From an uncultured Lachnospiraceae bacterium (lineage in GTDB: Bacteria > Bacillota > Clostridia > Lachnospirales > Lachnospiraceae), in assembly GCA_905203555.1 (NCBI GenBank), contig CAJKWK010000001.1:62001-126000 (forward strand): a stretch of 64,000 nucleotides of DNA. The letters run 5' to 3'. Under the pieces are notes generated by a model that ran no database searches, was not told where the DNA came from, and saw only the letters and a list, made by a program, of their open reading frames with translations. Shown in pieces: positions 32,902 through 41,967 of this stretch. Position numbers and translations under genes: made by a program. The first letter of the stretch is position 1, and each line of letters opens with the position of its first letter.

Positions 32902-34395
32902 TTAAATCCAAGCGTTTCTTATATTTCCATCTTCCAAAACAAGCACTCTGTCACAAATCTGATTTACCACATCCAGGTCATGTGACACAAATAAATAACA
33001 GATTTTTTCCTGTGCCTGTAACTCCTTCAATAACTGCAGCATCTGCGCCTGCACTGTTACGTCTAAGGCAGACAATGGTTCATCCGCCAAAACGAACCGG
33101 GTTCCTGTAATCAGAGCGAGTGCGATGCTGACTCTTTGTCGCTGTCCACCGCTTAATTCACGTGGATAGCGATCATAAATTTCATTTGGCAGTTTGACCC
33201 GCGCCAACATTTCCATAACTTTTGCATATCGTTCTGTCCTGCTGTATTTCTTTTGAATCCGCAGCGGCTCCTCCAATATCCAGCCAATCTTCTTCTTCGG
33301 ATTTAAAGACGCATACGGATCCTGAAACACCATCTGCGGGCGCTCTGTATAATGCACGACCTCTCCTTCATACTCCTTCAAAAGCCCGAGTACGCACTTA
33401 CATAATGTTGATTTCCCACTGCCACTTGCACCTACAAGTCCAACAATTTCCCCTTCATATAATGTAAAAGAAACATTGTTCAAAATCTGATGTTTGTTTT
33501 TATTTTCCTTATAAAATGCATTGACATTTCGTAATTCCAGAACCTTCTTTCTCTGTTTTGTATCTCTTCTCTCTCTTTCCTGCATTTCAGGCGAGCGCTC
33601 TGTCCTTTGCGGAATCGCTGCAATCAATGCCTTTGTATAAGCATGCTTTGGATGTAAAAATATTTGTTCTGTCTTTCCTTCTTCCACAATCTCGCCGTCT
33701 TTCATCACAAGCACACGCTGGCAGATCTGATTCACAACACGCAGATTATGAGAGATGAACAGAATACTCATTCCGTAGTTTTGATTTAATTTATTCAAAA
33801 GCTGCAAAATACTCCTCTGCGTTTGTACATCCAATGCAGTGGTAGGTTCATCCGCAATCAATAACTGCGGATGACACACGATTGCAGACGCAATCATCAC
33901 CCGCTGTCGCATCCCTCCTGATAATTCATGAGGATATTTTTCCGCAACCAGTTCCGGTTGTTCCAATTCCACATCTTCCAATGCCTTCAAAACTCTTTTT
34001 CGCCGTTCTTCCTTTGACAGATTTGTATGAATACAAAGCGTCTCCTCTACTTGCTTTCCGATCTTCATCGTCGGATTCAATGCAGTCATCGGCTCCTGAA
34101 ATATCATACCGATTTCCGTTCCCTGCAATTTACGCATTTCGTTTTTATCAAGTTCTGTCAGAGACACTTCATCTCCCTTTTTACAACAAAAAGTAATCCG
34201 CCCTTCGTCCTGCCTTGCTCCCGCTTTGGGCAGCCCGGCGATCGTAAGCGCTGTCATAGATTTTCCGGAACCAGACTCTCCCACCAGCCCCAGAATTTCT
34301 CCCTGATTCATAGAAAATGTAACTTGTTTGACAACTTCCTGCTGTTTTGCATTTTCTTCAAAGTGAATGGTCAGATTTTCCACTCGCAGCATCAT
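32902..34395 (-). CDS. Peptide/nickel-type ABC transporter ATPase, two ATPases fused (DppD-DppF like)
   Basis: 497-aa protein holding two full oligopeptide-type ABC domains. The first has GESGSGKSMTA, LSGGMRQRVMIA and LLIADEPTTALDV. The second has GASGSGKSTLC, LSGGQRQRVSIA and FVLADEPLSALDV. Most peptide importers encode these as separate proteins. The start is ATG at 34395, overlapping the permease stop as ATGA, with GGAGG upstream. It is the last gene of the four-gene operon binding protein-permease-permease-ATPase. Substrates could be peptides, nickel complexes or glycosides. Confidence 0.92.
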   Translation of the reverse strand: MMLRVENLTIHFEENAKQQEVVKQVTFSMNQGEILGLVGESGSGKSMTALTIAGLPKAGARQDEGRITFCCKKGDEVSLTELDKNEMRKLQGTEIGMIFQEPMTALNPTMKIGKQVEETLCIHTNLSKEERRKRVLKALEDVELEQPELVAEKYPHELSGGMRQRVMIASAIVCHPQLLIADEPTTALDVQTQRSILQLLNKLNQNYGMSILFISHNLRVVNQICQRVLVMKDGEIVEEGKTEQIFLHPKHAYTKALIAAIPQRTERSPEMQERERRDTKQRKKVLELRNVNAFYKENKNKHQILNNVSFTLYEGEIVGLVGASGSGKSTLCKCVLGLLKEYEGEVVHYTERPQMVFQDPYASLNPKKKIGWILEEPLRIQKKYSRTERYAKVMEMLARVKLPNEIYDRYPRELSGGQRQRVSIALALITGTRFVLADEPLSALDVTVQAQMLQLLKELQAQEKICYLFVSHDLDVVNQICDRVLVLEDGNIRNAWI

Positions 34396-35231
34396 CGTCC
34401 ACCTCCGAACCGATCCAGAATTCCTTCGCCCAGCATTCCAACTCCTAAAACCAGCAGCACCAGAAACAATCCCGGAAAAATCGCACACCAGGGTCCACTG
34501 GCCAAATACGTCTGGGACTCTGAAAGCATCCGCCCCAAGCTCGCATCCGGCGGCTGTACACCGATTCCCAGATAACTTAATCCCGCCTCAGCAAGAACTG
34601 CATTATTAAACCCAATCGCCAGTGAAGAAAGCAGGGTCGGTAAAATATTCGGCAAAATATGAACAAATAAAATTCTCGGAGCAGAAACACCAATCAACTT
34701 TGCACTAATCACATAATCCATTTCCCGACAGCGCAGAAATTCTCCTCTTACCACACGTGCAAAACTTGGAATAAAAGCAATCCCCAAGGCAAGCATTACA
34801 CGATACGTTCCACTGCCCGCTATGGCAATGATCACAAGTGCCAGAAGAACGCTTGGAAATGCAGCCAGCGCATCATTGATACGCATCAATCCCTCATCCA
34901 GCCAGCCGCCAAAATATCCGGTTACCGCACCAATCAGGACCCCACATGTTCCTCCGATCAGAATCGTTCCAACTCCAATTAGGAGCGTACTTCCAGCGCC
35001 ACTTAAAACACGGCTTAATACGTCTCTTCCAAACTGGTCACAGCCAAACCAATGCTGCAGCGAGGGTGCTCCCAGTTTCAAAGATCCCTGCATCGTTTCC
35101 GGATCATACGGAGTCCAGAAAAAACCAATCAAAATCAAAATTGCCATGACTAATGTAAGTACACACCCAATTGTAAAGTTGTAAGAATGATTTTTATTTC
35201 TTCCTCGTTTCGTTCGTTTTGTTCCTTTCAT
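34392..35231 (-). CDS. Peptide/nickel-type ABC transporter permease (DppC/OppC)
   Basis: 279-aa inner-membrane permease. A basic N-terminus (KGTKRTKRGRNKN) precedes the first membrane helix at about residues 20-40. It has the usual PSLQHWFGCDQFGRDVLSRV segment and the EAA-loop REMDYVISAKLIGVSAPRILFVHILPN that contacts the ATPase. The start is ATG at 35231, 7 nt after GAGAGG. The open frame extends further upstream into the previous gene. Its stop overlaps the ATPase start by 4 nt. Confidence 0.92.
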   Translation of the reverse strand: MKGTKRTKRGRNKNHSYNFTIGCVLTLVMAILILIGFFWTPYDPETMQGSLKLGAPSLQHWFGCDQFGRDVLSRVLSGAGSTLLIGVGTILIGGTCGVLIGAVTGYFGGWLDEGLMRINDALAAFPSVLLALVIIAIAGSGTYRVMLALGIAFIPSFARVVRGEFLRCREMDYVISAKLIGVSAPRILFVHILPNILPTLLSSLAIGFNNAVLAEAGLSYLGIGVQPPDASLGRMLSESQTYLASGPWCAIFPGLFLVLLVLGVGMLGEGILDRFGGGR

Positions 35232-35259
35232 GTCCAATCCTCTCTCATCTGCCCCGCCA

Positions 35260-36201
35260 TTACTGCAGTACGATCCGCTTATCCAGTTTCTGATAAAGCA
35301 GATCAACCAGCAAATTCAAAACCAGAACTACAACCGCAATCAAAACAATAATTGCAGACACCACCGGATAATCCCTTTTAGAAATAGAAGAAATCAAAAT
35401 TCTTCCAAGCCCCGGAATCCCAAATACCTGCTCAATTACAATACTGTTTGCGATCATATCCGCAATCATCATCCCTAAAAATGTGATCACCGGAAGAATT
35501 CCATTACGCACTACATGCTTAACCAACACTTGCCACACATTATTCCCCCGACTGTAAGCAGTTCTCACATAATCTTGATGCATTTCCGTAAGAAGTGAAT
35601 TCCGAAACATTTTGACTGTCATCGCCGCCTTTGGCAGTGCGATGGCTAATGACGGCAACAGCAGATATCCTAAAAAACCAAACAGATCCTCTTCATAAGA
35701 AACATAACTCCCCGGAGTAAACCACTGCAAAATCAAACCAAAGACAAATGTAAATACAATCCCGACAAAAAACGGTGGCACCGACATCGTGATCTGATTC
35801 AGGATCAGAAACAGGCGGTCAATCCATTTATTTTCATATCGGACACACAAAATACTGATTGGAAATGCCAGCACCACAATAAAAATCAATGACAATACTG
35901 TCATCGCTACTGTAATTGGAATTTTATCCCCGATCAATTCTTTAACAGGCTCCTGATAGTAATAGGAAGTCCCCATATCACCGGCAACAAAATCCTTCAC
36001 CCATTGTCCATAACGCTGCGGCAGGGGACGGTTCAATCCCATCTCCTCCCGCAGAGCCATGACTTTCTCTTCTGTGGCTTCCGTACCCAAAATCGTTCTC
36101 GCCGGGTCTCCCGGAATAATTTCAAACGCAAGGAAGGCAAGCATACTGACAATTAATAATGCGATTATAAGACCTGTTACTTTTTTCATTACATATTTCA
36201 T
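35260..36201 (-). CDS. Peptide/nickel-type ABC transporter permease (DppB/OppB)
   Basis: 313-aa inner-membrane permease with about six helices. Family landmarks are IIPGDPARTILG after the first helix, GLNRPLPQRYGQWVKDFVAGDMGTS, and the EAA loop DYVRTAYSRGNNVWQVLVKHVVRNGILPVI. The start is ATG at 36201, with AAGGA 9 nt upstream. It lies 56 nt downstream of the binding protein and 28 nt ahead of the partner permease. It forms the membrane channel with the DppC-type protein. Confidence 0.92.
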   Translation of the reverse strand: MKYVMKKVTGLIIALLIVSMLAFLAFEIIPGDPARTILGTEATEEKVMALREEMGLNRPLPQRYGQWVKDFVAGDMGTSYYYQEPVKELIGDKIPITVAMTVLSLIFIVVLAFPISILCVRYENKWIDRLFLILNQITMSVPPFFVGIVFTFVFGLILQWFTPGSYVSYEEDLFGFLGYLLLPSLAIALPKAAMTVKMFRNSLLTEMHQDYVRTAYSRGNNVWQVLVKHVVRNGILPVITFLGMMIADMIANSIVIEQVFGIPGLGRILISSISKRDYPVVSAIIVLIAVVVLVLNLLVDLLYQKLDKRIVLQ

Positions 36202-36257
36202 ACTTGCGCTTCCTTTCTCAATCAACTCTGTTCACTTGAACGATTCACGTTTGTTCC

Positions 36258-37802
36258 TTATTCTACTGCGTACATCTTCGACATATCCTGCACATACAAC
36301 GGATAAAATGTATATCCGTCAAATTTGTCACTGACTGCCACCAGATTTGCCAAATCCTGAATATATACATTTGCCGCACGCTCTGCAAGAATTTCTTCTA
36401 ACTCTTTGTAAAGTTCTAACTGTTCTTCCTCATCTGTCGTTGCAATTGCCTCTGCAAAGACCTTGTCATATTCTTCATCCTGGAAATTAATGAAGTTTCC
36501 GCTGGCATCTGATGTAAATCGCTCTAACATCGCTCTCGCCGACAGATTCGATGCATCTACGCCAACGACTGTAGACTGAAACTTCCGTCCCGCATATACA
36601 TCTTCCAACCATGCTTCCCACTCCATCGGTTCGATCGTGACATTCACACCGATCGCCTTCAGTTGCTCTGCAAGCACCTGCGCTGTATCGACATGCGGCT
36701 GATCTGCGGAGCATACTGAGATTTCCAGATCAAAACCATCCGGATATCCGGCTTCTTCCAACAACTCCTTCGCCTTTTCTACATCTTGCTCATAGTAAGC
36801 TGCAAAAGACTCGTCATAATATTTTTTCAGCCCCGGATACATACTTGTTCCAATCCGTACCCCTTTTCCATCTGCCATCATCATCATAATTTCATCCGGA
36901 TTAACTGCATAACAGAGCGCCTGTCTAACCTTTTCCTGATTCAGCGGCTCCACAGCATTATTCAGATATAACGCCTGCACCAGATTCATCGTGCCTTCTT
37001 CGATATGAAATCCCTCGGTCAGCTCTGCAGCCTGCAAGGAAGTGAGGCGCATTGCCATATCAATGGAACCTCCTTTTAAATTCGTAACCAACATATCTGC
37101 ATCTGCAACAATCCGAAATTCCACTTCATCCAGATGTGCCTTTTCTCCCCAGTACTCTTCATTCTTTTCCATAATAATATTTTCCTGTGGATTTCTGGAC
37201 ACATATTTAAAAGGTCCGGTTCCAATCGGTGCAGTCTCCAGATCCGTATAATCCTTTGGCACAATTGCAGTTGTCATATACGCCAAAAATTCCGTATTCG
37301 GCTCACTTAACACAACCTCAACCCGGTGTTCATCCAAAATATTCACACTCTCTACAATAGAATACGCCGATACCAACGGTTCTCCATTTGATGTATCGGC
37401 GCAACGATCAATTGAATATTTGACATCTTCCGCAGTCACTGCATTCCCATTATGAAACTTCACGCCTTCACGAAGTGTAAAAGTATAGACCTTTGCATCT
37501 TCAGAAATTTCATACTTCGCTGCAATGGCTTCGACTAAATTACCATCACTGTCAGGCTTTACAAGCCCTTCGAAAATGTTAAATAAAACCTCTTTCGTTC
37601 CTGCCGCTACTGCTTTGTGTGGGTCAAGACTGTCCAAGTCCTGGGAAATACCTACCTTAATACTCCCGCCTTCGACCGGTTTTCCTGAAAGTTCTTTCTC
37701 CGTTGTCGACTCTGCCGCTTTCTTATCACCTGAACACCCGCTCAGTGCAATAGAAAACGTCATTGCTAACACCAAAAGAATACTCCATGTTTTTCTTTTC
37801 AT
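36258..37802 (-). CDS. Peptide/nickel-type ABC transporter substrate-binding lipoprotein
   Basis: 514-aa extracellular binding protein of SBP family 5 (DppA/OppA/NikA). The signal peptide ends in the lipobox LSGC, lipidated at Cys23, followed by a short charged linker. The mature domain has LDPHKAVAAGTKEVLFNIFEGLVK near the start, FTLREGVKFHNGNAVTAEDVKYSIDR, and GTGPFKYVS. Start ATG at 37802 follows AAGGAGA. It is the first gene of the transporter operon. Ligand type cannot be assigned from sequence. Confidence 0.92.
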   Translation of the reverse strand: MKRKTWSILLVLAMTFSIALSGCSGDKKAAESTTEKELSGKPVEGGSIKVGISQDLDSLDPHKAVAAGTKEVLFNIFEGLVKPDSDGNLVEAIAAKYEISEDAKVYTFTLREGVKFHNGNAVTAEDVKYSIDRCADTSNGEPLVSAYSIVESVNILDEHRVEVVLSEPNTEFLAYMTTAIVPKDYTDLETAPIGTGPFKYVSRNPQENIIMEKNEEYWGEKAHLDEVEFRIVADADMLVTNLKGGSIDMAMRLTSLQAAELTEGFHIEEGTMNLVQALYLNNAVEPLNQEKVRQALCYAVNPDEIMMMMADGKGVRIGTSMYPGLKKYYDESFAAYYEQDVEKAKELLEEAGYPDGFDLEISVCSADQPHVDTAQVLAEQLKAIGVNVTIEPMEWEAWLEDVYAGRKFQSTVVGVDASNLSARAMLERFTSDASGNFINFQDEEYDKVFAEAIATTDEEEQLELYKELEEILAERAANVYIQDLANLVAVSDKFDGYTFYPLYVQDMSKMYAVE

Positions 37803-37928
37803 GTGTTGTCTCCTTCTTCAAATAACCTTCATTATTAATTTGTCGAGTCTATTGTAAGCGAATTTCTTTCATTTAGCAAGTACTGAATTCCATACAAAAG
37901 AACAAAGTTTTCTATATAACAAAAATAT

Positions 37929-37963
37929 TCCCGGACAAGATATCATCTATATCCTGCCGGGAA
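37929..37963. terminator. Terminator of the glucuronide operon
   Basis: TTCCCGG (37929-37935) pairs with CCGGGAA (37957-37963), extended by CA-GATAT/ATATC-TG inside. It lies 54 nt downstream of the GPH symporter stop on the minus strand. Confidence 0.8.
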
Positions 37964-38016
37964 CATTTTCTATCATTCACTCTTTTTGCAATTACGAAAC
38001 TCTGTATCGCGTTGCT

Positions 38017-39405
38017 TTATGCCTCTCCACGACGTTTCTTCAATTCTGCCACGTTAGCATCCACTCTTTTCTTGTTCAATGGATAGATAAACAGCAATGC
38101 CAGAGCAACAGCTACCATACCAATGATCGGTACGATACATGAAATATTGAAGATTCCATTTACAACATTTGTATCAAATGCTGTAGCTTCTGTATAACCA
38201 ATCAGTGATAAAAGACCACCAACCATACCGGAAGACAATGCCTGTCCGATCTTACGTGCGAATGAGTATACAGAATAAATAGTTCCATCTTCACGCACAC
38301 CGTTTTTCACTTCTGCATCGTCAATTACATCTGTGATCATTGCCCAGATGATCATATTAAAGAAACCGATTGCTACATAAGCAAGTGTATAAAATCCTAC
38401 ATACACATACGGATTCTGCGGTTTCAAGATCAGACAGATCAAGAAGAACCCTGCACCAACAAGACAAGATACAACGGAAAGTTCTTTCTTACCAAATTTT
38501 GCTGACAGCTTGGTTGCCAGAGGTGCACAAATTGCCAGTACCGCAACACTACCTGCCAGTGCAGACAAGGATTGTGCCTGTGCACTTCCATAGTAGTTCG
38601 GGAATACATACGCAGACATTCCCTGCATACCCAGCATTGCAAGAAGCAACAGGATTGCTGCTGCAATGATACCGATGAGCGCACGATTTGTTACCAGACT
38701 CTGAAGCATCTTTTTGATGTCCAGTTTTTCATTATTTGCAGGAATCACAACACGCTCTCTTACAAGAGTAAAGCAAAGCATATAACAGATAATTGCCAAT
38801 ACACTGAACACTCCGGCGATGATCGTCATACGGCTTCCGGATAACATTGTCTTACCATCTACAGTTACATAAGCTACCAACGGAGTTCCAACACCGATGA
38901 CAAGTCCGGCCAATGTTGCACCAATTGTTCTCCATGTAGACAGAGACGCTCTGTCTTCTGCTTCTGCGGAAATTGCAGATGCCATAGATCCGTAAGGAAT
39001 ATTGATGGATGTATAGAAAATACTTCCCCACAGCAAATATGTTACAATCATCCAAACCAGCTTAAATCCATAAGCCATATCTGCAAATGCAGATTGGTAG
39101 ATCAAGAACGATGCGATTGCCACCGGTCCGCACATTCTGCGGATCCATGGTTTAAATTTACCATCTTTTGTCGGCTTGGAGCGGTCTACGATCTGTCCCA
39201 TCGTAACATCTGTTACTGCATCTACAAATCGTGCAGCCATCATCAACATACCAATTACTGCCGGAGCCAGTCCCATAATATCTGTATAGAACTTCAACAT
39301 AAAACTAGAAGATAAGATAAATGTAAAATCATTACCAAAATCTCCAAACATATAACCGATCTTATCCCGCATCCCAAATGCAGGGACATTTTTCTGATTA
39401 CTCAT
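38017..39405 (-). CDS. GPH-family glucuronide:cation symporter
   Basis: 462-aa sugar-cation symporter of the GPH/MFS group with about 12 membrane helices. It has GYMFGDFGNDFTF at the start, MGQIVDRSKPTKDGKFKPWI (the conserved cytoplasmic loop after helix 2), and INIPYGSMASAISAEAEDRASLSTWR, characteristic of GusB/UidB and MelB. It lies 41 nt downstream of the GH2 glucuronidase gene and in the same orientation, so it probably imports beta-glucuronides for that enzyme. Start ATG at 39405 follows AGGAAAGG. Import of other glycosides is possible. Confidence 0.88.
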   Translation of the reverse strand: MSNQKNVPAFGMRDKIGYMFGDFGNDFTFILSSSFMLKFYTDIMGLAPAVIGMLMMAARFVDAVTDVTMGQIVDRSKPTKDGKFKPWIRRMCGPVAIASFLIYQSAFADMAYGFKLVWMIVTYLLWGSIFYTSINIPYGSMASAISAEAEDRASLSTWRTIGATLAGLVIGVGTPLVAYVTVDGKTMLSGSRMTIIAGVFSVLAIICYMLCFTLVRERVVIPANNEKLDIKKMLQSLVTNRALIGIIAAAILLLLAMLGMQGMSAYVFPNYYGSAQAQSLSALAGSVAVLAICAPLATKLSAKFGKKELSVVSCLVGAGFFLICLILKPQNPYVYVGFYTLAYVAIGFFNMIIWAMITDVIDDAEVKNGVREDGTIYSVYSFARKIGQALSSGMVGGLLSLIGYTEATAFDTNVVNGIFNISCIVPIIGMVAVALALLFIYPLNKKRVDANVAELKKRRGEA

Positions 39406-39446
39406 AATCGTTTCCTTTCCTCATAAAATAATTGTTATTCTTTTGT

Positions 39447-41714
39447 TCAATCCTTTTTAATCTGAATCAGTTTTGCGTTCAGGCTTTCTACAAATCCTTC
39501 CGGCATCATGCTGCCTGCCATGTCTTTCATACGCTCCATGGACATGCTCTTCATCATATCCCACATACCTTCACCCGGAGCTACATTCATGTTCATTGCA
39601 ATTTTTACAGCCTTCTGCACAATTTCCAGCGCCTCAGCATTCTTGGCAATCTCTTCGATTGAATCCTTGATGCTGTACATTCCCTCCGGGAACTCCATTG
39701 GAGCTGTAAGGTCCATGTCTCCAACTGTCTTAAACCAGTTTGCTACACCTTCTGCACGTTCATTTACCTCTGGAAGTACATAAATTTCAGGTTCTTTCTC
39801 AACCTTTTCAAGTGTAATGCTGTCTTTCACATCTCCTGCAACTGCCAGCACTGTATTCTGGCCCTCATGCAATGCAACTTCAAAGACAAATACCTTATCA
39901 GCACTCAACTCACCGGCTTTTTCTCCATTCAGATATAATGTAACTGTCGGCTGGTTGGAATATACGCGGATTTCTGTCGTCTCTCCGGCACGCTGTGCAT
40001 AACGTCTTCCACATACATGTACCATTGGTTCTTTATTCCAATATGCTTTGTAAATATAATAGCTGTCTTTCTTTGTCTTGCGATCCATTGTAACAAGACC
40101 CTTGTTATTTCTTCCGGAAACGCCGCCTTCATCGCGGGCTGCACAACCAAAATCAAACATATTCCATACATGAGAAGACCAGATCCATGGACGCTCATCA
40201 AATACTTTTGCCATATGCTCGTGATACAATGCCTGATATTCTTCACTGTAATCTTTACAAGCAGGATTCGGCCCATGGTATGTGATGATGCCTTCACATC
40301 CATATTCAGACATTCCCAGGCAGATATCCGGATGTTTTTCATGGAACATATCCAGCCATGGTCCATTGTCTTCCATTTTTCCACCATACCATCCAAAATA
40401 GTGGTTATAGCTGATTACATCTGTCAGTGTATGCATCGGGCCATCTACCGGAGTCATGCTGACATGTGCGATTGTTGTCAATCTGGTTGGATCTAATTCT
40501 TTTGCAAGTGCGTTCAGTTCTTTATGATTTTCCACCAGTTGCTCAGAAATACCACCGATGAGGATTTCATTGGAAATTCCCCAGAAACAGATGGATGGAT
40601 GATTGTAATTCTGAATGATCAGCTCTTTTAACTGACTGATACAGTTCTGATGAGCCTCCGGATCCTTATTCATCACACTGATAAACGGAATCTCTGCCCA
40701 TACGACAAATCCCATCTCATCACATGCATCATAGAAATCCTGACTATGCTGATAATGTGCCAGACGAATCGTATTTGCTCCCAATTCCTTAATAATTCTA
40801 GCATCTTCATAGTGATCTTCTCTTGTCAATGCATTGCCTTTATACAGCATATCCTGATGACGGCTCACTCCACGCAATGGAGTCTCTACGCCATTGATAA
40901 TAAATCCTTTGTTCGGATCACAGGAAAAACTTCTCACACCGGCTTTTACAGTTACTTCATCAAAACACTCATTTCTTCTCTGCAGCTGTGCAGTCACAGT
41001 ATAAAGATATGGCGCGTCAATTTCCCATTTTTCTGCATCCGGAACGTAAATTTTTACGCTTGTCTCATCTGCCGGACGGCATGCGGAAGCAACTTCTTTC
41101 CCTTCTGCATCACAAATTGAATACAGTACTGTAAAGTTTTCATCTGCATTTTTTACATAAGATACAATCTCAAACTCTGCACCGCCGCATTCGCAAGGTG
41201 TTGGGGTTACCTGAATTCCAGGGCCTCCGTAATACTCCAGATCAAAATGTGCTTCCGGAACACTGATAATATTTACACCACGATACAATCCACCATAGAA
41301 TGTAAAATCTGCAGACTGCGGATATACACTGTCTTTGTATTCATTGCTGCATGCGATTACCAGAAGATTTTCTCCTTCTTCTTTACATTGTTCTGTAATA
41401 TCCACGCGGAAAATAGAATAACCTCCTTCATGGTAGGTCACCTCTGTTCCATTCACATATACCGTCGCCTGCTGTCCTGCTGCCAATACTTCCACAAAAA
41501 TCCGATCTCCGCCAAATGCCTGCTTCGGTGTTGCAAATGTTTTTGCATACCAGTATCTTCCTCTGTCATAACTTCCATTTCCGTCATGACCATCTACTGC
41601 ATTCCATGTATGTGGCAAATCTACCTGCTGCCAGTCTGTTGGAAGTACAGTTGGAAGTCCTGCATCCTTTTGAATAAATTTCCATTCTTTGTTCAGATTG
41701 ATAATATTGCGCAT
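39447..41714 (-). CDS. GH2 beta-glucuronidase (probable), with C-terminal extension
   Basis: 755-aa glycoside hydrolase family 2 enzyme, cytoplasmic (no signal peptide). It has the N-terminal jelly-roll, the immunoglobulin-like domain and the barrel with acid/base Glu in GISNEILIGG and nucleophile Glu in GMSEYGCEG. RNNKGLVTMDRK carries the N-x-K motif that binds the glucuronate carboxylate. After the barrel are about 150 extra residues, rich in Met near the end (WDMMKSMSMERMKDMAGSMM). Placement with a GPH symporter and uronate genes supports glucuronidase. Some GH2 galactosidases share the NxK-like segment, so activity is not proven. Start ATG at 41714 follows AGGAGG. Confidence 0.82.
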   Translation of the reverse strand: MRNIINLNKEWKFIQKDAGLPTVLPTDWQQVDLPHTWNAVDGHDGNGSYDRGRYWYAKTFATPKQAFGGDRIFVEVLAAGQQATVYVNGTEVTYHEGGYSIFRVDITEQCKEEGENLLVIACSNEYKDSVYPQSADFTFYGGLYRGVNIISVPEAHFDLEYYGGPGIQVTPTPCECGGAEFEIVSYVKNADENFTVLYSICDAEGKEVASACRPADETSVKIYVPDAEKWEIDAPYLYTVTAQLQRRNECFDEVTVKAGVRSFSCDPNKGFIINGVETPLRGVSRHQDMLYKGNALTREDHYEDARIIKELGANTIRLAHYQHSQDFYDACDEMGFVVWAEIPFISVMNKDPEAHQNCISQLKELIIQNYNHPSICFWGISNEILIGGISEQLVENHKELNALAKELDPTRLTTIAHVSMTPVDGPMHTLTDVISYNHYFGWYGGKMEDNGPWLDMFHEKHPDICLGMSEYGCEGIITYHGPNPACKDYSEEYQALYHEHMAKVFDERPWIWSSHVWNMFDFGCAARDEGGVSGRNNKGLVTMDRKTKKDSYYIYKAYWNKEPMVHVCGRRYAQRAGETTEIRVYSNQPTVTLYLNGEKAGELSADKVFVFEVALHEGQNTVLAVAGDVKDSITLEKVEKEPEIYVLPEVNERAEGVANWFKTVGDMDLTAPMEFPEGMYSIKDSIEEIAKNAEALEIVQKAVKIAMNMNVAPGEGMWDMMKSMSMERMKDMAGSMMPEGFVESLNAKLIQIKKD

Positions 41715-41754
41715 ACCATTTTCCTCCTTCTTAATGTTCCCAGATATGTACTTA

Positions 41755-41772
41755 TACCAAACGTTTTGATGT
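41755..41772. promoter_or_regulatory. Possible cre-like or LacI-type operator upstream of the glucuronidase gene
   Basis: CCAAACGTTTTGA contains the palindromic core AAACGTTT. It lies about 45 nt upstream of the GH2 start next to a TATAAG box on the minus strand. It differs from the cre consensus at two or three positions. Confidence 0.35.
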
Positions 41773-41845
41773 CTTTATTTTAATCTCTCTCCCTTTTTTC
41801 TGTTAGAAATATTTTTAGTCATTCCCGTATTTTTTTTATTTGTAC

Positions 41846-41874
41846 TTGATTTTTCCTAAAAATTATACGATAAT
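41846..41874 (+). promoter_or_regulatory. Promoter of the AraC gene at 41968
   Basis: TTGATT (41846-41851), a 17-nt spacer and GATAAT (41869-41874), about 95 nt upstream of the start codon. Confidence 0.55.
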
Positions 41875-41967
41875 AGAAGAGAATTTTACTATTGTTTTGG
41901 AATTCCTATTTTTATGGCAATTTCCAATTTCATACAAGATATATTATGATAAGAAGTGAGGTTTTCT

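Noticed and set aside
36258..37802. Nickel-specific transporter (NikA) feeding a metalloenzyme
   Set aside because: Family 5 binding proteins cannot be split into peptide and nickel types by eye, and no nickel enzyme or NikR site is nearby.
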